26,444 nucleotides of DNA from an uncultured Collinsella sp. Its GTDB lineage: Bacteria > Actinomycetota > Coriobacteriia > Coriobacteriales > Coriobacteriaceae. This document shows, piece after piece, positions 1 to 7,987 of the stretch (the first letter of the stretch is position 1; every line of letters starts with the position of its first letter). The notes under the pieces were generated by a model. That model saw only the letters and a list, made by a program, of their open reading frames with translations. It was not told the origin of the DNA and did not search any database. Position numbers and translations under genes: made by a program. Location of the stretch: contig CAUEQD010000029.1 of NCBI GenBank assembly GCA_959019945.1, positions 1-26,444 of the forward strand, read 5' to 3'.

Positions 1-18
1 CGTAGCGGGTGGTTCAAA

Positions 19-39
19 GCTGGCCGCTGCGCGGCCAGC
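19..39. other. Perfect 9-bp stem-loop at left edge
   Basis: Nine perfectly paired bases (19-27 with 31-39) enclose a TGC loop, just upstream of the terminator at 61-93. Two plus-strand frames run in from the left edge and stop at 44-46 and 52-54, so this may be the coding tail of an upstream gene or part of its 3' untranslated region. Too little sequence is present to identify that gene. Confidence 0.4.
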
Positions 40-60
40 AGACTAAAGTCTTGAATGAGA

Positions 61-95
61 AGCCCGCTATCCTCACGATAGCGGGCTTTTTGCTG
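61..95 (+). terminator. Rho-independent terminator of an upstream plus-strand gene
   Basis: A GC-rich stem (AGCCCGCTATC paired with GATAGCGGGCT) with a short CTCAC loop is followed directly by a run of T. It ends a transcription unit that enters from the left edge. Between here and 294 I see no gene. That stretch holds a chance 23-codon reading frame at 98-169 and a 7-bp hairpin at 226-245. Confidence 0.85.
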
Positions 96-213
96 CCATG
101 CGCCGGGACTCGAGCCCAACAGGGTACAGAGCCGAGAAAACGCATCTACGCTTCGGCCCTAACAAGTGATTAACTTAGTCCCTAGCAATACGATATCTGA
201 AACGTCCGTATCG

Positions 214-245
214 AAAAACATTGCCTGGAGACAGCTCCGTCTCCA
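214..245 (-). terminator. Possible weak terminator of the serine hydrolase gene
   Basis: A perfect 7-bp stem (226-232 with 239-245, 6-base loop) lies about 50 bases past the stop of the minus-strand hydrolase gene. Read on the minus strand, it is followed after seven bases by TTTTT (the A-run at 214-218). The gap between stem and T-run makes it weaker than the other terminators here. Confidence 0.4.
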
Positions 246-294
246 TTAGCCGTGATGTTGACAAGCTTTCTTATCAATCGCACGCCTTGAAAAA

Positions 295-1731
295 TTATCC
301 CAACTTCAAAATCGCTGTGAGTTCCGAGGGCGCCGGGAAACAGCACATTCCCTCAACTCGCACCCTGCACACAGCATAAATACCTCCGATCCGTACATCG
401 ATAAAACAGCGCCGTGTGTAGTCCAGTTCCCTGGTCTCGATTTGTAAACTTGTTGGCGAAGTCCAGGCATACGCTGCAAACAACTTGCGAACATCCCATG
501 CGGGGGCATCGTCCCTCTCAGCTTCATGAGTCACGAAAGGAAAGAGGTCTCCGACTCCGGCCCCATCGCCCGATTTACAAACCCAAGACTTGTAGCCGGC
601 CCTCACGCCGTACTCGCGACCATCGCGCAACAGAGACAAATCCAGCTCATTCTCATGAAATCGAATATCGATCTCTTCAAAATCCCCGAAAATGCAACGG
701 TGAATGCCCTCGAGGCGTAATGAACTCAAACGTCCGCCAGAAGCCAACCCAGCTGGCAAGGGAATGCTATCGAAGTCACGTTCGGAAGCCACCGTTTCCC
801 GAACATTAGACTCTTTGAACAATACCTCATACAGCGGATCAAGCAGCGCCTTACTTCCTGTCGTGGAACTCGAGCAGGCGATGACAAGGCCATCTGTGGG
901 CCGCATGTAGCACAGCTGCCCAAAAAGGCCAGAGCATCTGAACCCGCCACGCCGGCACATCCAGAACTGGTATCCATAGCCATTGCTGTCTTCAGTCGCC
1001 TCAGACGGATAAAAGGGGCTCGTTTCCACCTGAATCTTCGTCGCCTCGGCAACCCATTCCGCGGGAATGATCTGTTCCCCACGCCACTTGCCACCATCTA
1101 GCAAACATTGACCAAACTTAGCCAAATCCGGTGTCGAAAGGTGAAGACCAAAACCTCCGGTCGTATGACCGGCTTGATCCTCTTCCCACCACCAATTTCT
1201 AATGTCTAACGGCGTAAACAAACGTTCGGCGAGATAATCGGATTCTTTCGTTCCACTTATGCGTTGCACGAGCATGCTCAATAAATGTGAACACAGCGAA
1301 TCGTAGTGAAAGACCTCGCCCGGCTTCCAGTCAAACTCACGATGAAGAACCTCATGTGCCCAGTCGTCTCCCGCGCCAATATACGAAAGGTCACTCTCCT
1401 GCCCCATCGTCATAGTCAGCAAATTGCGAACCGTCACATTGTGAAAGCGCTCATCCGCAATCTCGCCTTCATATTCCGGGAAGTATGAAATCCAGCGATC
1501 GGTCAGCGACAGCCGTCCTTCATTCACCAACATCCCGACAGCAACCGAGGTGAAGGACTTAGTCACAGAATAGAGCGGGTGAACGTGTTCGAGGGCGAAC
1601 GGCGCAGCCGCATGCTCGAAGACGACTTCACCATCTTGTCGGACCACGACTGAGCGGACTTCCACACCTGCGGACCTCCACGCCGCAAGGCATGTCTCGC
1701 CCATCTTATTGTCAAAGATAATATTAGGCAC
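295..1731 (-). CDS. Beta-lactamase-like serine hydrolase (class C / PBP4-type fold)
   Basis: Serine hydrolase of the beta-lactamase (Pfam Beta-lactamase) superfamily, which includes esterases, D-aminopeptidases and the YfeW/YbbE proteins of amino-sugar operons. In the reading frame opened by TTG at 1794, the SxxK nucleophile motif is SVTK at residues 76-79. A Y-D-S triad (164-166) stands where class C enzymes have Y-x-N, and a His-Thr-Thr-Gly-Gly stretch at 210-214 fits the third (KTG-like) motif. No signal peptide or membrane segment is visible, so the enzyme is probably cytoplasmic. The start is uncertain: TTG 1794, GTG 1731 (chosen; GAGAGG upstream) and ATG 1704 are all possible, and homology begins near the ATG. 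The gene is the last of three co-directional genes after GH4 and PTS EIIBC, 127 bases beyond the EIIBC stop. Substrate unknown. Confidence 0.8.
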   Translation of the reverse strand: MPNIIFDNKMGETCLAAWRSAGVEVRSVVVRQDGEVVFEHAAAPFALEHVHPLYSVTKSFTSVAVGMLVNEGRLSLTDRWISYFPEYEGEIADERFHNVTVRNLLTMTMGQESDLSYIGAGDDWAHEVLHREFDWKPGEVFHYDSLCSHLLSMLVQRISGTKESDYLAERLFTPLDIRNWWWEEDQAGHTTGGFGLHLSTPDLAKFGQCLLDGGKWRGEQIIPAEWVAEATKIQVETSPFYPSEATEDSNGYGYQFWMCRRGGFRCSGLFGQLCYMRPTDGLVIACSSSTTGSKALLDPLYEVLFKESNVRETVASERDFDSIPLPAGLASGGRLSSLRLEGIHRCIFGDFEEIDIRFHENELDLSLLRDGREYGVRAGYKSWVCKSGDGAGVGDLFPFVTHEAERDDAPAWDVRKLFAAYAWTSPTSLQIETRELDYTRRCFIDVRIGGIYAVCRVRVEGMCCFPAPSELTAILKLG

Positions 1732-1857
1732 CCTCAACCACCGCCTCTCGAACGAAATCAGTACAAGACGAGGTCGCCCTCGGCGCTTATCCAAGGACGA
1801 CCTTGTCAGATTGCTGGCGCGCGGGGAAATACTTGTTCCGCGGCTCCACTTCTTTGG

Positions 1858-3327
1858 CTACTTTGCAGCCTCTACCGCCGGCACGTCCTCCTTGTACGTC
1901 GCATACGTAAGCAGGAATGAAATCACGCTGGAAACCACGATGGCTATGATTACGTAAATCAGATAGCTCGCGCCCATTGCGCCGGACGGATCAATGAAGC
2001 CCGGGAAGGCGCAGAAGCCGCCGCCGGTGAAGGCGAACATCTTGGTACCAAGAGCACCGATGATTAGGCCGCCGGGCACAGAGGCGATGCAGCTCATGAC
2101 AAAAGGCTTCTTGCGCGGAAGGGTCACGCCGTAGATGCAGGGCTCAGTGATGCCAAAGAAGAAGCCCGAGATGAACGCCGGCCATGCAAGCTGCTTGAGC
2201 TTTACGTCCTTAGTCTTCAGAAGAATGGCAAGGACGGCAAGGGACTGAGCGTACGAGCAAACCATGTACGGCGCCATGACAATATCCCAGCCCTGGGAGG
2301 CAATGTTCACCAGCATGAGGGCAATGACACTCCAGTGGAAGCCGAAGATGACCATAGGCTGCCAAATGGCAGTAAGCACGATGCCGCCGAGCGCGCCGCC
2401 GATGACAGGCAAGCTGTAGAGGGAGTTAAACAGCAGGCTCATGAGGTTCGTGATCAGGGTGGCAATCGGGCCAATAATCAAATAGGTAGCGGGGACCATC
2501 ACAACGAGCACGCATGTAGGCACAAAGAAGAACTTTACATACTCAGAGAAATGCTTGCGGCACCACTTCTCCAGCTTTGCCGCGAACCAAACAGAGATGA
2601 TAATCGGAATGACAGAGCTCGTATAACCCGAAGACGGCATGATGACGGGTATGCCGAGGAAAGTCGTGTAGTAGTTCATGGCAAAGGGAGTGCCGGCAAG
2701 AACCGTTCCCAAAACATCGCCCGATGTGATGTTGACCATCGCCGGATACGTAAGTGCGATACCGAGCGTCATGCCAACGAACTCACTGCAGCCAAACTTC
2801 TTTGCCGCGGTATAGCCAAGGATGATCGGCAGGAAGTAGAAGAAGCCGTCACCAGCCGCATATAGAATCTGGTACAAGCCGTCTGTTGCCGTAATCCATC
2901 CGAGGGCGACGAGAATACTCAAAACACCCTTGATCATGCCCGCGGCACACAGCACCGCAAGAATCGGCTGGATTACGCCTGAAATAGTATCGATAAGGGC
3001 ACTAACAAGGTTTCCTTTCTTGACGGGCTCACCATCAAGATTAACCTCGCCCAGCCCCTCGACACCAGAAGTGGCAACTGCGGCATCGTAAACATCCTCA
3101 ATCACATTGATGCCGACAACAACCTGATACTGGCCATTCGCGTTGATTACTTGAATGACGCCTTTATGAGACTCAATTGCCTTAGTATCGGCCTTCGCAT
3201 CGTCCCGCAGCTTGAAACGTAGACGCGTCATGCAGTGCGAGATGCTCAGGATGTTTTCCTTACCGCCGACGAGGCCAACTACGTCCTCGCCGAGCTTGCG
3301 ATTTGCAAGCTCTTTGCTTTCGCTCAT
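1858..3327 (-). CDS. PTS sugar permease, EIIBC (glucose/beta-glucoside superfamily)
   Basis: Membrane permease of the phosphoenolpyruvate phosphotransferase system, importing a sugar while phosphorylating it. With the ATG at 3327 (GGGAGGA Shine-Dalgarno 5 bases upstream) it has 489 residues. An N-terminal EIIB domain (about 1-85) carries the phosphorylatable cysteine C32 in the SHCMTRLRF motif. A polytopic EIIC domain (about 100-480) follows, with the conserved GITEP motif in its last third. There is no C-terminal IIA domain, so phosphate must come from a separate IIA; a candidate is encoded at 22416-22913. It lies 68 bases downstream of the GH4 gene and is followed by a serine hydrolase gene. 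GH4 linkage suggests a beta-glycoside or a related amino-sugar glycoside. EIIBC without IIA next to a beta-lactamase-like gene also recalls MurNAc (murP) loci, but no murQ is present. Confidence 0.92.
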   Translation of the reverse strand: MSESKELANRKLGEDVVGLVGGKENILSISHCMTRLRFKLRDDAKADTKAIESHKGVIQVINANGQYQVVVGINVIEDVYDAAVATSGVEGLGEVNLDGEPVKKGNLVSALIDTISGVIQPILAVLCAAGMIKGVLSILVALGWITATDGLYQILYAAGDGFFYFLPIILGYTAAKKFGCSEFVGMTLGIALTYPAMVNITSGDVLGTVLAGTPFAMNYYTTFLGIPVIMPSSGYTSSVIPIIISVWFAAKLEKWCRKHFSEYVKFFFVPTCVLVVMVPATYLIIGPIATLITNLMSLLFNSLYSLPVIGGALGGIVLTAIWQPMVIFGFHWSVIALMLVNIASQGWDIVMAPYMVCSYAQSLAVLAILLKTKDVKLKQLAWPAFISGFFFGITEPCIYGVTLPRKKPFVMSCIASVPGGLIIGALGTKMFAFTGGGFCAFPGFIDPSGAMGASYLIYVIIAIVVSSVISFLLTYATYKEDVPAVEAAK

Positions 3328-3395
3328 GGTTTTCCTCCCATGCGACCTGTCCAAGGTCGGCCGCCCGCCATCATTCACAAAATTGATTTCCGATA

Positions 3396-4727
3396 CTAGT
3401 GGAGTTCTGGCCAGAACTCCTTATTCGCCTCAATGAGATCGTCAAGGATTTTCTTTGCAACGGAGGCAGAGGGGACCGTCTTCGAAAGCGTCAGCGCCTG
3501 CCAAAGCTCCTGATAGGAATGGTCGACCCAAGCAGACACTGCAAGCTTTTCGACCGAGACCTGTTCCTCCATAAGTCCTTTCTGGAATTGCGGAATCTCA
3601 CCTTGGCAAATTTTCTCGTAGCCGTCGCTGCCGACGATGCAGGGGATCTCGACCATAGCCGTTGGGTCAAAATTGGACACAGCCCCGTCGTTGGGAACAA
3701 TCAGCGAGAAACGTTCACGGGTATTCTCTGCCAAAGCGCGAGCGAGATCGACAATGTACTCAGCGTGGGTATCCGGCTTAAGGCCGAAACCCTCAGACGT
3801 GCCCTTTTCGATAATCTGGCGGGCGGTGCCGAAGACGCGTTTCTCGCGACCCTCACGGACCTCGTCGGTGCGGGTGTGGTTGGGGTCGGTGTGCTCAACC
3901 ACATAGTCCGGGAAGAGATAGTACTTGAGGTAGGTGTTCGGGATGGTATTCGGATCGAGCGCGTAAACATCCTTAGCCTTACGGAACGTCTGATCCCAAG
4001 ACGCATCGACGAATTCAAGGCCAGAATCCTCGCCAGCATAACCGTTTTTAGCCATTTGGGCCTTGATAGTGGGCATAAGGTCATTGCCTGCACGGTCGTG
4101 AATCTTTGTCCACCAGCCAAAGTGGTTGAGGCCGTAGTAGCCGACGACGAGGTCATTGTGGTCCTTGAGACCACACATCTGAGCCATGATATCCATCAGG
4201 GCTATTGGCATGTCGCAGATGTTGATGATCTTTGAATCCGGACGAAGACGGCGTGTCGCCTCGGCAACGATCGCCGCGGGGTTGGAGTAGTTGAGCATCC
4301 ATGCGTCAGGACTGTATTTCTCCATGTAGTCAAGGATCTCGAGTACGCCGCCGATGGAGCGCAGCCCATAAGCAATGCCGCCAGGACCGCAGGTCTCTTG
4401 GCCAAGAACGCCATAGCGCAGGGGGATCTTCTCGTCCTTATCGCGCATAGCGTACTTGCCAACGCGAATCTGGGCAAGTACAAAGTCGATGCCTGTGAAG
4501 GCCTCCACAGGGTCGGTCGTATAGCTGAAGGTTACCTCTGGAGCATTCTCCCTGATGTAGATGGCACATGCCTTGGCAATTGTCCCCTGACGCTCGGCAT
4601 CGTTGTCATAGAGCGTAATCCTATTGATGGGGAACACATCGCGCTTCGCGAGAAGTGTCAGAACAACGCCCGGCGTATAAGTGCTCCCGCCTCCCGCGAT
4701 AGTAACCGCATAGCTCTGTTTTGCCAT
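3396..4727 (-). CDS. Glycoside hydrolase family 4, 6-phospho-beta-glucosidase type
   Basis: Cytoplasmic NAD- and metal-dependent hydrolase that splits phosphorylated disaccharides delivered by a PTS. It has 443 residues, the usual GH4 length. The N-terminal Rossmann motif is AGGGSTYTPG (11-20). Metal ligands are seen as C171 (ICDMP) and H202 (GLNHFGW), with the YSNP stretch at 147-150. The ICDMP signature is closer to LicH/CelF-type 6-phospho-beta-glucosidases than to alpha-galactosidases or maltose-6-phosphate hydrolases. ATG at 4727 is supported by AGGAGG seven bases upstream. It is the first gene of the operon with EIIBC and the serine hydrolase. Its promoter is flanked by two GntR-type operators, the nearer of which touches the ribosome-binding site, so repression by the adjacent GntR protein is likely. 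Exact sugar is inferred only. Confidence 0.92.
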   Translation of the reverse strand: MAKQSYAVTIAGGGSTYTPGVVLTLLAKRDVFPINRITLYDNDAERQGTIAKACAIYIRENAPEVTFSYTTDPVEAFTGIDFVLAQIRVGKYAMRDKDEKIPLRYGVLGQETCGPGGIAYGLRSIGGVLEILDYMEKYSPDAWMLNYSNPAAIVAEATRRLRPDSKIINICDMPIALMDIMAQMCGLKDHNDLVVGYYGLNHFGWWTKIHDRAGNDLMPTIKAQMAKNGYAGEDSGLEFVDASWDQTFRKAKDVYALDPNTIPNTYLKYYLFPDYVVEHTDPNHTRTDEVREGREKRVFGTARQIIEKGTSEGFGLKPDTHAEYIVDLARALAENTRERFSLIVPNDGAVSNFDPTAMVEIPCIVGSDGYEKICQGEIPQFQKGLMEEQVSVEKLAVSAWVDHSYQELWQALTLSKTVPSASVAKKILDDLIEANKEFWPELH

Positions 4728-4738
4728 TGCAATCCTCC

Positions 4739-4751
4739 TGTCTAGACATGT
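4739..4751. promoter_or_regulatory. GntR-type operator, copy 1 (downstream)
   Basis: The 13-bp sequence TGTCTAGACATGT contains a perfect 10-bp palindrome, TGTCTAGACA, which fits the GT-N-TA-N-AC pattern of HutC/TreR-subfamily GntR operators. It lies between the -10 box and the GH4 start codon and abuts the Shine-Dalgarno sequence. An identical copy lies 52 bp away. Confidence 0.8.
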
Positions 4752-4765
4752 ACTTGACGACTTGA

Positions 4766-4771
4766 ATTATA
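4766..4771 (-). promoter_or_regulatory. -10 box of the GH4-PTS-hydrolase operon
   Basis: The minus strand reads TATAAT, a perfect -10 hexamer, 39 bases before the GH4 ATG. The best -35 candidate (TAGACA, about 19-base spacer) is part of operator copy 2, so repressor and RNA polymerase would compete for the same DNA. Confidence 0.7.
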
Positions 4772-4790
4772 TGCTCAGTGATTTGCTATC

Positions 4791-4803
4791 TGTCTAGACA
4801 TGT
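4791..4803. promoter_or_regulatory. GntR-type operator, copy 2 (upstream, over the -35 region)
   Basis: Exact second copy of TGTCTAGACATGT. The start-to-start distance to copy 1 is 52 bp, about five helical turns, so two repressor dimers could sit on the same DNA face and loop or clamp the promoter. It lies 133 bp before the divergent gntR start and could also act in autoregulation. Confidence 0.8.
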
Positions 4804-4866
4804 TAAGCATACGGGCGAACGGTTGATTTATGGCGGTAAGCGGCAACTTTAAGTGTCTCCACTTCC

Positions 4867-4872
4867 TATAAT
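4867..4872 (+). promoter_or_regulatory. Possible -10 box of the gntR gene
   Basis: TATAAT on the plus strand, 64 bases before the TTG start of the regulator gene. There is no convincing -35 hexamer at the right distance (CAACTT is the nearest). Confidence 0.45.
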
Positions 4873-4935
4873 TGGTAGAACCGGATAATCGCGCCGATTC
4901 GACGCATTCCGTACAACCTCAATAAGGAGAGCATT

Positions 4936-5676
4936 TTGGCAAGGATCCTGTACAGTGAAATTTACCGAAGCCTACGAAAGCGGATTGTCGAAGGCAAGCA
5001 TCCCGTAGGATCGCTCCTTCCTTCCGAACAAAATCTTTCCAAAGAGTTCTCCTGCTCTCGAATGACGGTGCGCAAGGCTATCTCGCTTCTCGCAAATGAA
5101 GGTCTAGTTCAGTCCATTAAAGGCAAGGGAGTCCTCGTAATCGAGACGTCACCTGCAGGCACCAGCAAAGAGGGCGCATTCACCGTAAGCGACCTTTCTT
5201 CGTTCAGCGAATCGGCACACGCGATCGGAGCAATTCCAACGTCAAAAATCGTCTATTTGGAACACGTAAGCACCAATAAGTGTCTAGCTCAATTGACGGG
5301 ATTTCCCGAAGGAGAAGACCTTACGCATTTGAAGCTCGTCCGCATGCTCGACGATAAACCGGTCGCTGTCGACCGCCACTACTTCCTAACTTCCTCCGTC
5401 CCCGGCCTAAACGAGCAGAATGCCACCCTGTCGCTCTTCCATTACATCGAGGATGAGCTAGGGCTCACCATTGCCGTGAGCAAACGAACGATAACACTCG
5501 CCCAGCCCGACACTGAGGACTGCCGGTTGCTTGACATCGATCCTTCTTCGTATCTGGCGGTCGTAACCAGCCAGACATTCGACTCAACCGGAACTCAATT
5601 TGAGTATATCGAGGCGCGTTATATTCCGAGCATCTTCCATTTTCACGACACGGCAACGCGCACACCCCTACCCTAA
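4936..5676 (+). CDS. GntR family regulator with UTRA effector domain
   Basis: Transcriptional regulator of the HutC/TreR subfamily, 246 residues. A winged helix-turn-helix occupies about residues 5-68, with the typical LPSEQNLSKEF and SRMTVRKAI segments. A UTRA ligand-binding domain follows (about 90-240), which in relatives binds a phosphorylated sugar or similar small molecule. The start is TTG at 4936, supported by AAGGAG at 4924-4929. The gene is divergent from the GH4-PTS-hydrolase operon. The intergenic region holds two operators of the form expected for this subfamily, so it most likely represses that operon until the imported sugar phosphate accumulates. Confidence 0.92.
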   Translation: MARILYSEIYRSLRKRIVEGKHPVGSLLPSEQNLSKEFSCSRMTVRKAISLLANEGLVQSIKGKGVLVIETSPAGTSKEGAFTVSDLSSFSESAHAIGAIPTSKIVYLEHVSTNKCLAQLTGFPEGEDLTHLKLVRMLDDKPVAVDRHYFLTSSVPGLNEQNATLSLFHYIEDELGLTIAVSKRTITLAQPDTEDCRLLDIDPSSYLAVVTSQTFDSTGTQFEYIEARYIPSIFHFHDTATRTPLP

Positions 5677-5716
5677 TAAACGACACGAACGGACGCCGCC
5701 CTAGGGAATTTGTTCA

Positions 5717-5756
5717 ACAAAAAAGCCGGGGCCCGCGCGATGCGGACCCCGGCTTT
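5717..5756 (-). terminator. Rho-independent terminator of glnA
   Basis: A stem of ten pairs (5722-5731 with 5747-5756), followed on the minus strand by a run of six T. It lies 28 bases beyond the glnA stop. The plus-strand gntR gene ends just on the other side, but in that direction the stem has no T-run. Confidence 0.85.
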
Positions 5757-5783
5757 CAACCGTGACGGTATGCTGTCCCAGTA

Positions 5784-7871
5784 CTACACATAGAACAGAA
5801 TGTCGTCGTAGGTCGGGACCGGCCAGTAGTCGGCGGCCACGATCTCCTCCATGGCATCCACGGCGGCGCGCAGCGTATCCATAGCGGGAACGACCTCGTG
5901 TGCATACACATTGGCCTGCTCCTGACCATCGAGGGCTTCGGCCTTCTGATGCACGGCGTCGAGCGCCTTGATGGAGTCGTTGATGGTGGTGATGCCGTTG
6001 CAGAGCTTGTTGAGCGTGTTCTGCTCGCACTGCATGGCGGCCTCGGCACCGGCGGCACGAATAGTCTCAAGGCCCTTAGCGACCTTGGTGGCATAGGCGG
6101 TAATGACCGGGCGATAGGTACGACGCGCCTCGCGAACCATCGTGGTGGCCTCGATGTTCATGAGCTTGTTGTACTTCTCGAGCTTGCAGTCGTAGCGGCA
6201 CTGAGCCTCGGCCTTGGTCAGGACACCCGTCTCCTCAAAGAGCGCAATGGCCTTATCGGAAACAAAGGCAGGCAGGGCGTCGGCCGTGGTCTTGTTGTTG
6301 GCAAGGCCGCGCTTCTCGGCCTCGACGGGCCACTCGTCGGAGTAGCCATCGCCGGAGAAGAGGATGCGCTGGTGGTCGGTCAGGACCTTCTTGCAGTACT
6401 CGAGCGCGGCGTCCTGGAACTCATCCTCGGGCGTACCCTCAAGCGCGTCGGCGAAGGACTTGAGCGACTTGGCCACGGCGGCATCGAGCACCAGGTTGGA
6501 GTCGGAAACGTTCTGCTCGGAGCCGCAGGCACGGAACTCGAACTTGTTGCCGGTGAAGGCAAACGGGGAGGTGCGGTTGCGGTCGGTGTTGTCCTGCATC
6601 AGCTTGGGCAAGGTATCGGCGCCCAGGTCGAGCACGCCGCGCGTGGCATGGACGGAAGCCTTGCCATCGATGATCTTCTCGACGACCTCGGTAAGCTGGT
6701 CGCCCAGGAAGATGGACATAATCGCCGGAGGAGCCTCGTTGGCGCCCAGACGATGGTCGTTGCCGGCCGAGGCAACGGAGGCACGCAGGAGCTCCTGATA
6801 GTTATCGACGGCCTCGATCACCGCGGTGAGGAAGACGATGAACTGCAGGTTGTCGAGCGGGGTGTCGCCCGGATCGAGCAGATTCTCGGACTCGGTGCCA
6901 AGCGACCAGTTGTTGTGCTTGCCCGAACCGTTGATGCCCTCGAAGGGCTTCTCGTGCAGCAGGCAGACCAAGTCGTGGCGGGAGGCGATGAGCTTCATTT
7001 TCTCCATCATGACCAGATTCTGGTCGATGGCCTCGTTGACCTCGCCATAGACCGGGGCGAGCTCATGCTGGCAGGGAGCAACCTCGTTGTGCTTGGTCTT
7101 GGCGGGAATGCCAAGCGCCCACAGTTCATCGTCCAAATCCTTCATATAGGCCGAGACAGTGGGGCGGATAGCGCCAAAGTAGTGCTCCTCGAGCTCCTGA
7201 CCCTTGCAGGGAGCAGCACCAAAGAGGGTGCGGCCGGTGATGACCAGGTCCTTGCGCTTGCGGTAGGCGTCCTTCTTGATCAGGAAGTACTCCTGCTCGT
7301 CGCCCACGGAAGGAACGACCTTCTTGGGGGTCTTGCCAAACAGTGCCAAAACGCGCTTGGACTCACGCGAGAGTGCGGTCATGGAGCGCAGCAGCGGGGT
7401 CTTCTTGTCCAGGGCCTCGCCCGTGTAGGAGCAGAAAGCCGTGGGGATGCACAGGACATCGTCCTTGATAAAGGCGGGGCTGGTGGGATCCCAAGCGGTG
7501 TAGCCACGGGCCTCGAAGGTGGCACGCAGGCCGCCGTTGGGGAAGCTGGAGGCGTCCGGCTCGCCCTGGATGAGGTTCTTGCCCGTAAACTTGGTAATGG
7601 CGGTGCCGTCGTGGTTGGGCTCCAGGAAGCTGTCGTGCTTCTCGGAAGTAATGCCCGAAAGCGGCTGGAACCAGTGCGCGTAGTGCGTCGCGCCCTTGGA
7701 GATGGCCCAGACCTTCATGGCATGGGCAACGGCGTTGGCCACATCCAGGTCGAGCGGCTCACCGCCCTCGAGGGTTGCAGCAAGGCGCTTCCAAATGTCC
7801 TTGGGGAGGTAGTCCTTCATGACTTCCTCAGAGAACACCATGGTCCCGAAGCGGTCAGTAAGTTCGGCCAT
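5784..7871 (-). CDS. glnA: Glutamine synthetase type III
   Basis: Makes glutamine from glutamate, ammonia and ATP in the cytoplasm. The 695-residue length matches the GSIII (GlnN) class and is far longer than the roughly 450 residues of GSI. Visible signatures include the GDEQEYFLI segment carrying metal-binding glutamates, a GINGSGKHNNWSLGT segment near residue 318, and the SAGNDHRLGANEAPPAI block. ATG at 7871 is chosen over the longer upstream frame because AAGGGAG lies just before it and the protein homology begins there. It is monocistronic with its own terminator and diverges from metF. An inverted repeat at 7952-7987 lies 81 bases upstream of the start and may be the site of nitrogen control. 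Confidence 0.97.
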   Translation of the reverse strand: MAELTDRFGTMVFSEEVMKDYLPKDIWKRLAATLEGGEPLDLDVANAVAHAMKVWAISKGATHYAHWFQPLSGITSEKHDSFLEPNHDGTAITKFTGKNLIQGEPDASSFPNGGLRATFEARGYTAWDPTSPAFIKDDVLCIPTAFCSYTGEALDKKTPLLRSMTALSRESKRVLALFGKTPKKVVPSVGDEQEYFLIKKDAYRKRKDLVITGRTLFGAAPCKGQELEEHYFGAIRPTVSAYMKDLDDELWALGIPAKTKHNEVAPCQHELAPVYGEVNEAIDQNLVMMEKMKLIASRHDLVCLLHEKPFEGINGSGKHNNWSLGTESENLLDPGDTPLDNLQFIVFLTAVIEAVDNYQELLRASVASAGNDHRLGANEAPPAIMSIFLGDQLTEVVEKIIDGKASVHATRGVLDLGADTLPKLMQDNTDRNRTSPFAFTGNKFEFRACGSEQNVSDSNLVLDAAVAKSLKSFADALEGTPEDEFQDAALEYCKKVLTDHQRILFSGDGYSDEWPVEAEKRGLANNKTTADALPAFVSDKAIALFEETGVLTKAEAQCRYDCKLEKYNKLMNIEATTMVREARRTYRPVITAYATKVAKGLETIRAAGAEAAMQCEQNTLNKLCNGITTINDSIKALDAVHQKAEALDGQEQANVYAHEVVPAMDTLRAAVDAMEEIVAADYWPVPTYDDILFYV

Positions 7872-7892
7872 ACGGAACTCCCTTCGTATCGG

Positions 7893-7911
7893 CACCGCGT
7901 GAGAAGCGGTG
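7893..7911 (-). other. Small hairpin in the glnA leader
   Basis: A 6-bp stem (CACCGC with GCGGTG, 7-base loop) lies about 20 bases upstream of the glnA ATG. It could influence translation or message stability, but no known leader family is recognised. Confidence 0.4.
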
Positions 7912-7951
7912 TTGATTACTAACGAACGAGTCATAGCTTAGACTCGCCGTG

Positions 7952-7987
7952 TTTCCGCGACATTACCGTTATGTTGCTGTCGCGAAA
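7952..7987. promoter_or_regulatory. Inverted repeat upstream of glnA, possible nitrogen-control operator
   Basis: TTTCCGCGACA (7952-7962) and TGTCGCGAAA (7978-7987) are inverted copies differing by one base, with 15 bases between them. Read on the minus strand, 7966-7951 is GTAAT-N6-GAAAC, nine of ten matches to the actinobacterial GlnR half-box pair GTNAC-N6-GAAAC. The symmetry is seen directly; the GlnR link is only a suggestion. Confidence 0.45.

Noticed and set aside
98..169. A 23-codon plus-strand frame that also contains CCGGGACTCGAGCCC, similar to a tRNA T-arm read on the minus strand.
   Set aside because: No cloverleaf can be built on either side and the frame has no ribosome-binding site. 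A tRNA remnant or attachment site cannot be supported from this alone.
5898..7922. 674-codon open frame on the plus strand opposite glnA.
   Set aside because: It is an antisense shadow of the C-rich third positions of glnA and shows only low-complexity Gly/Val/Leu-rich sequence with no domain.
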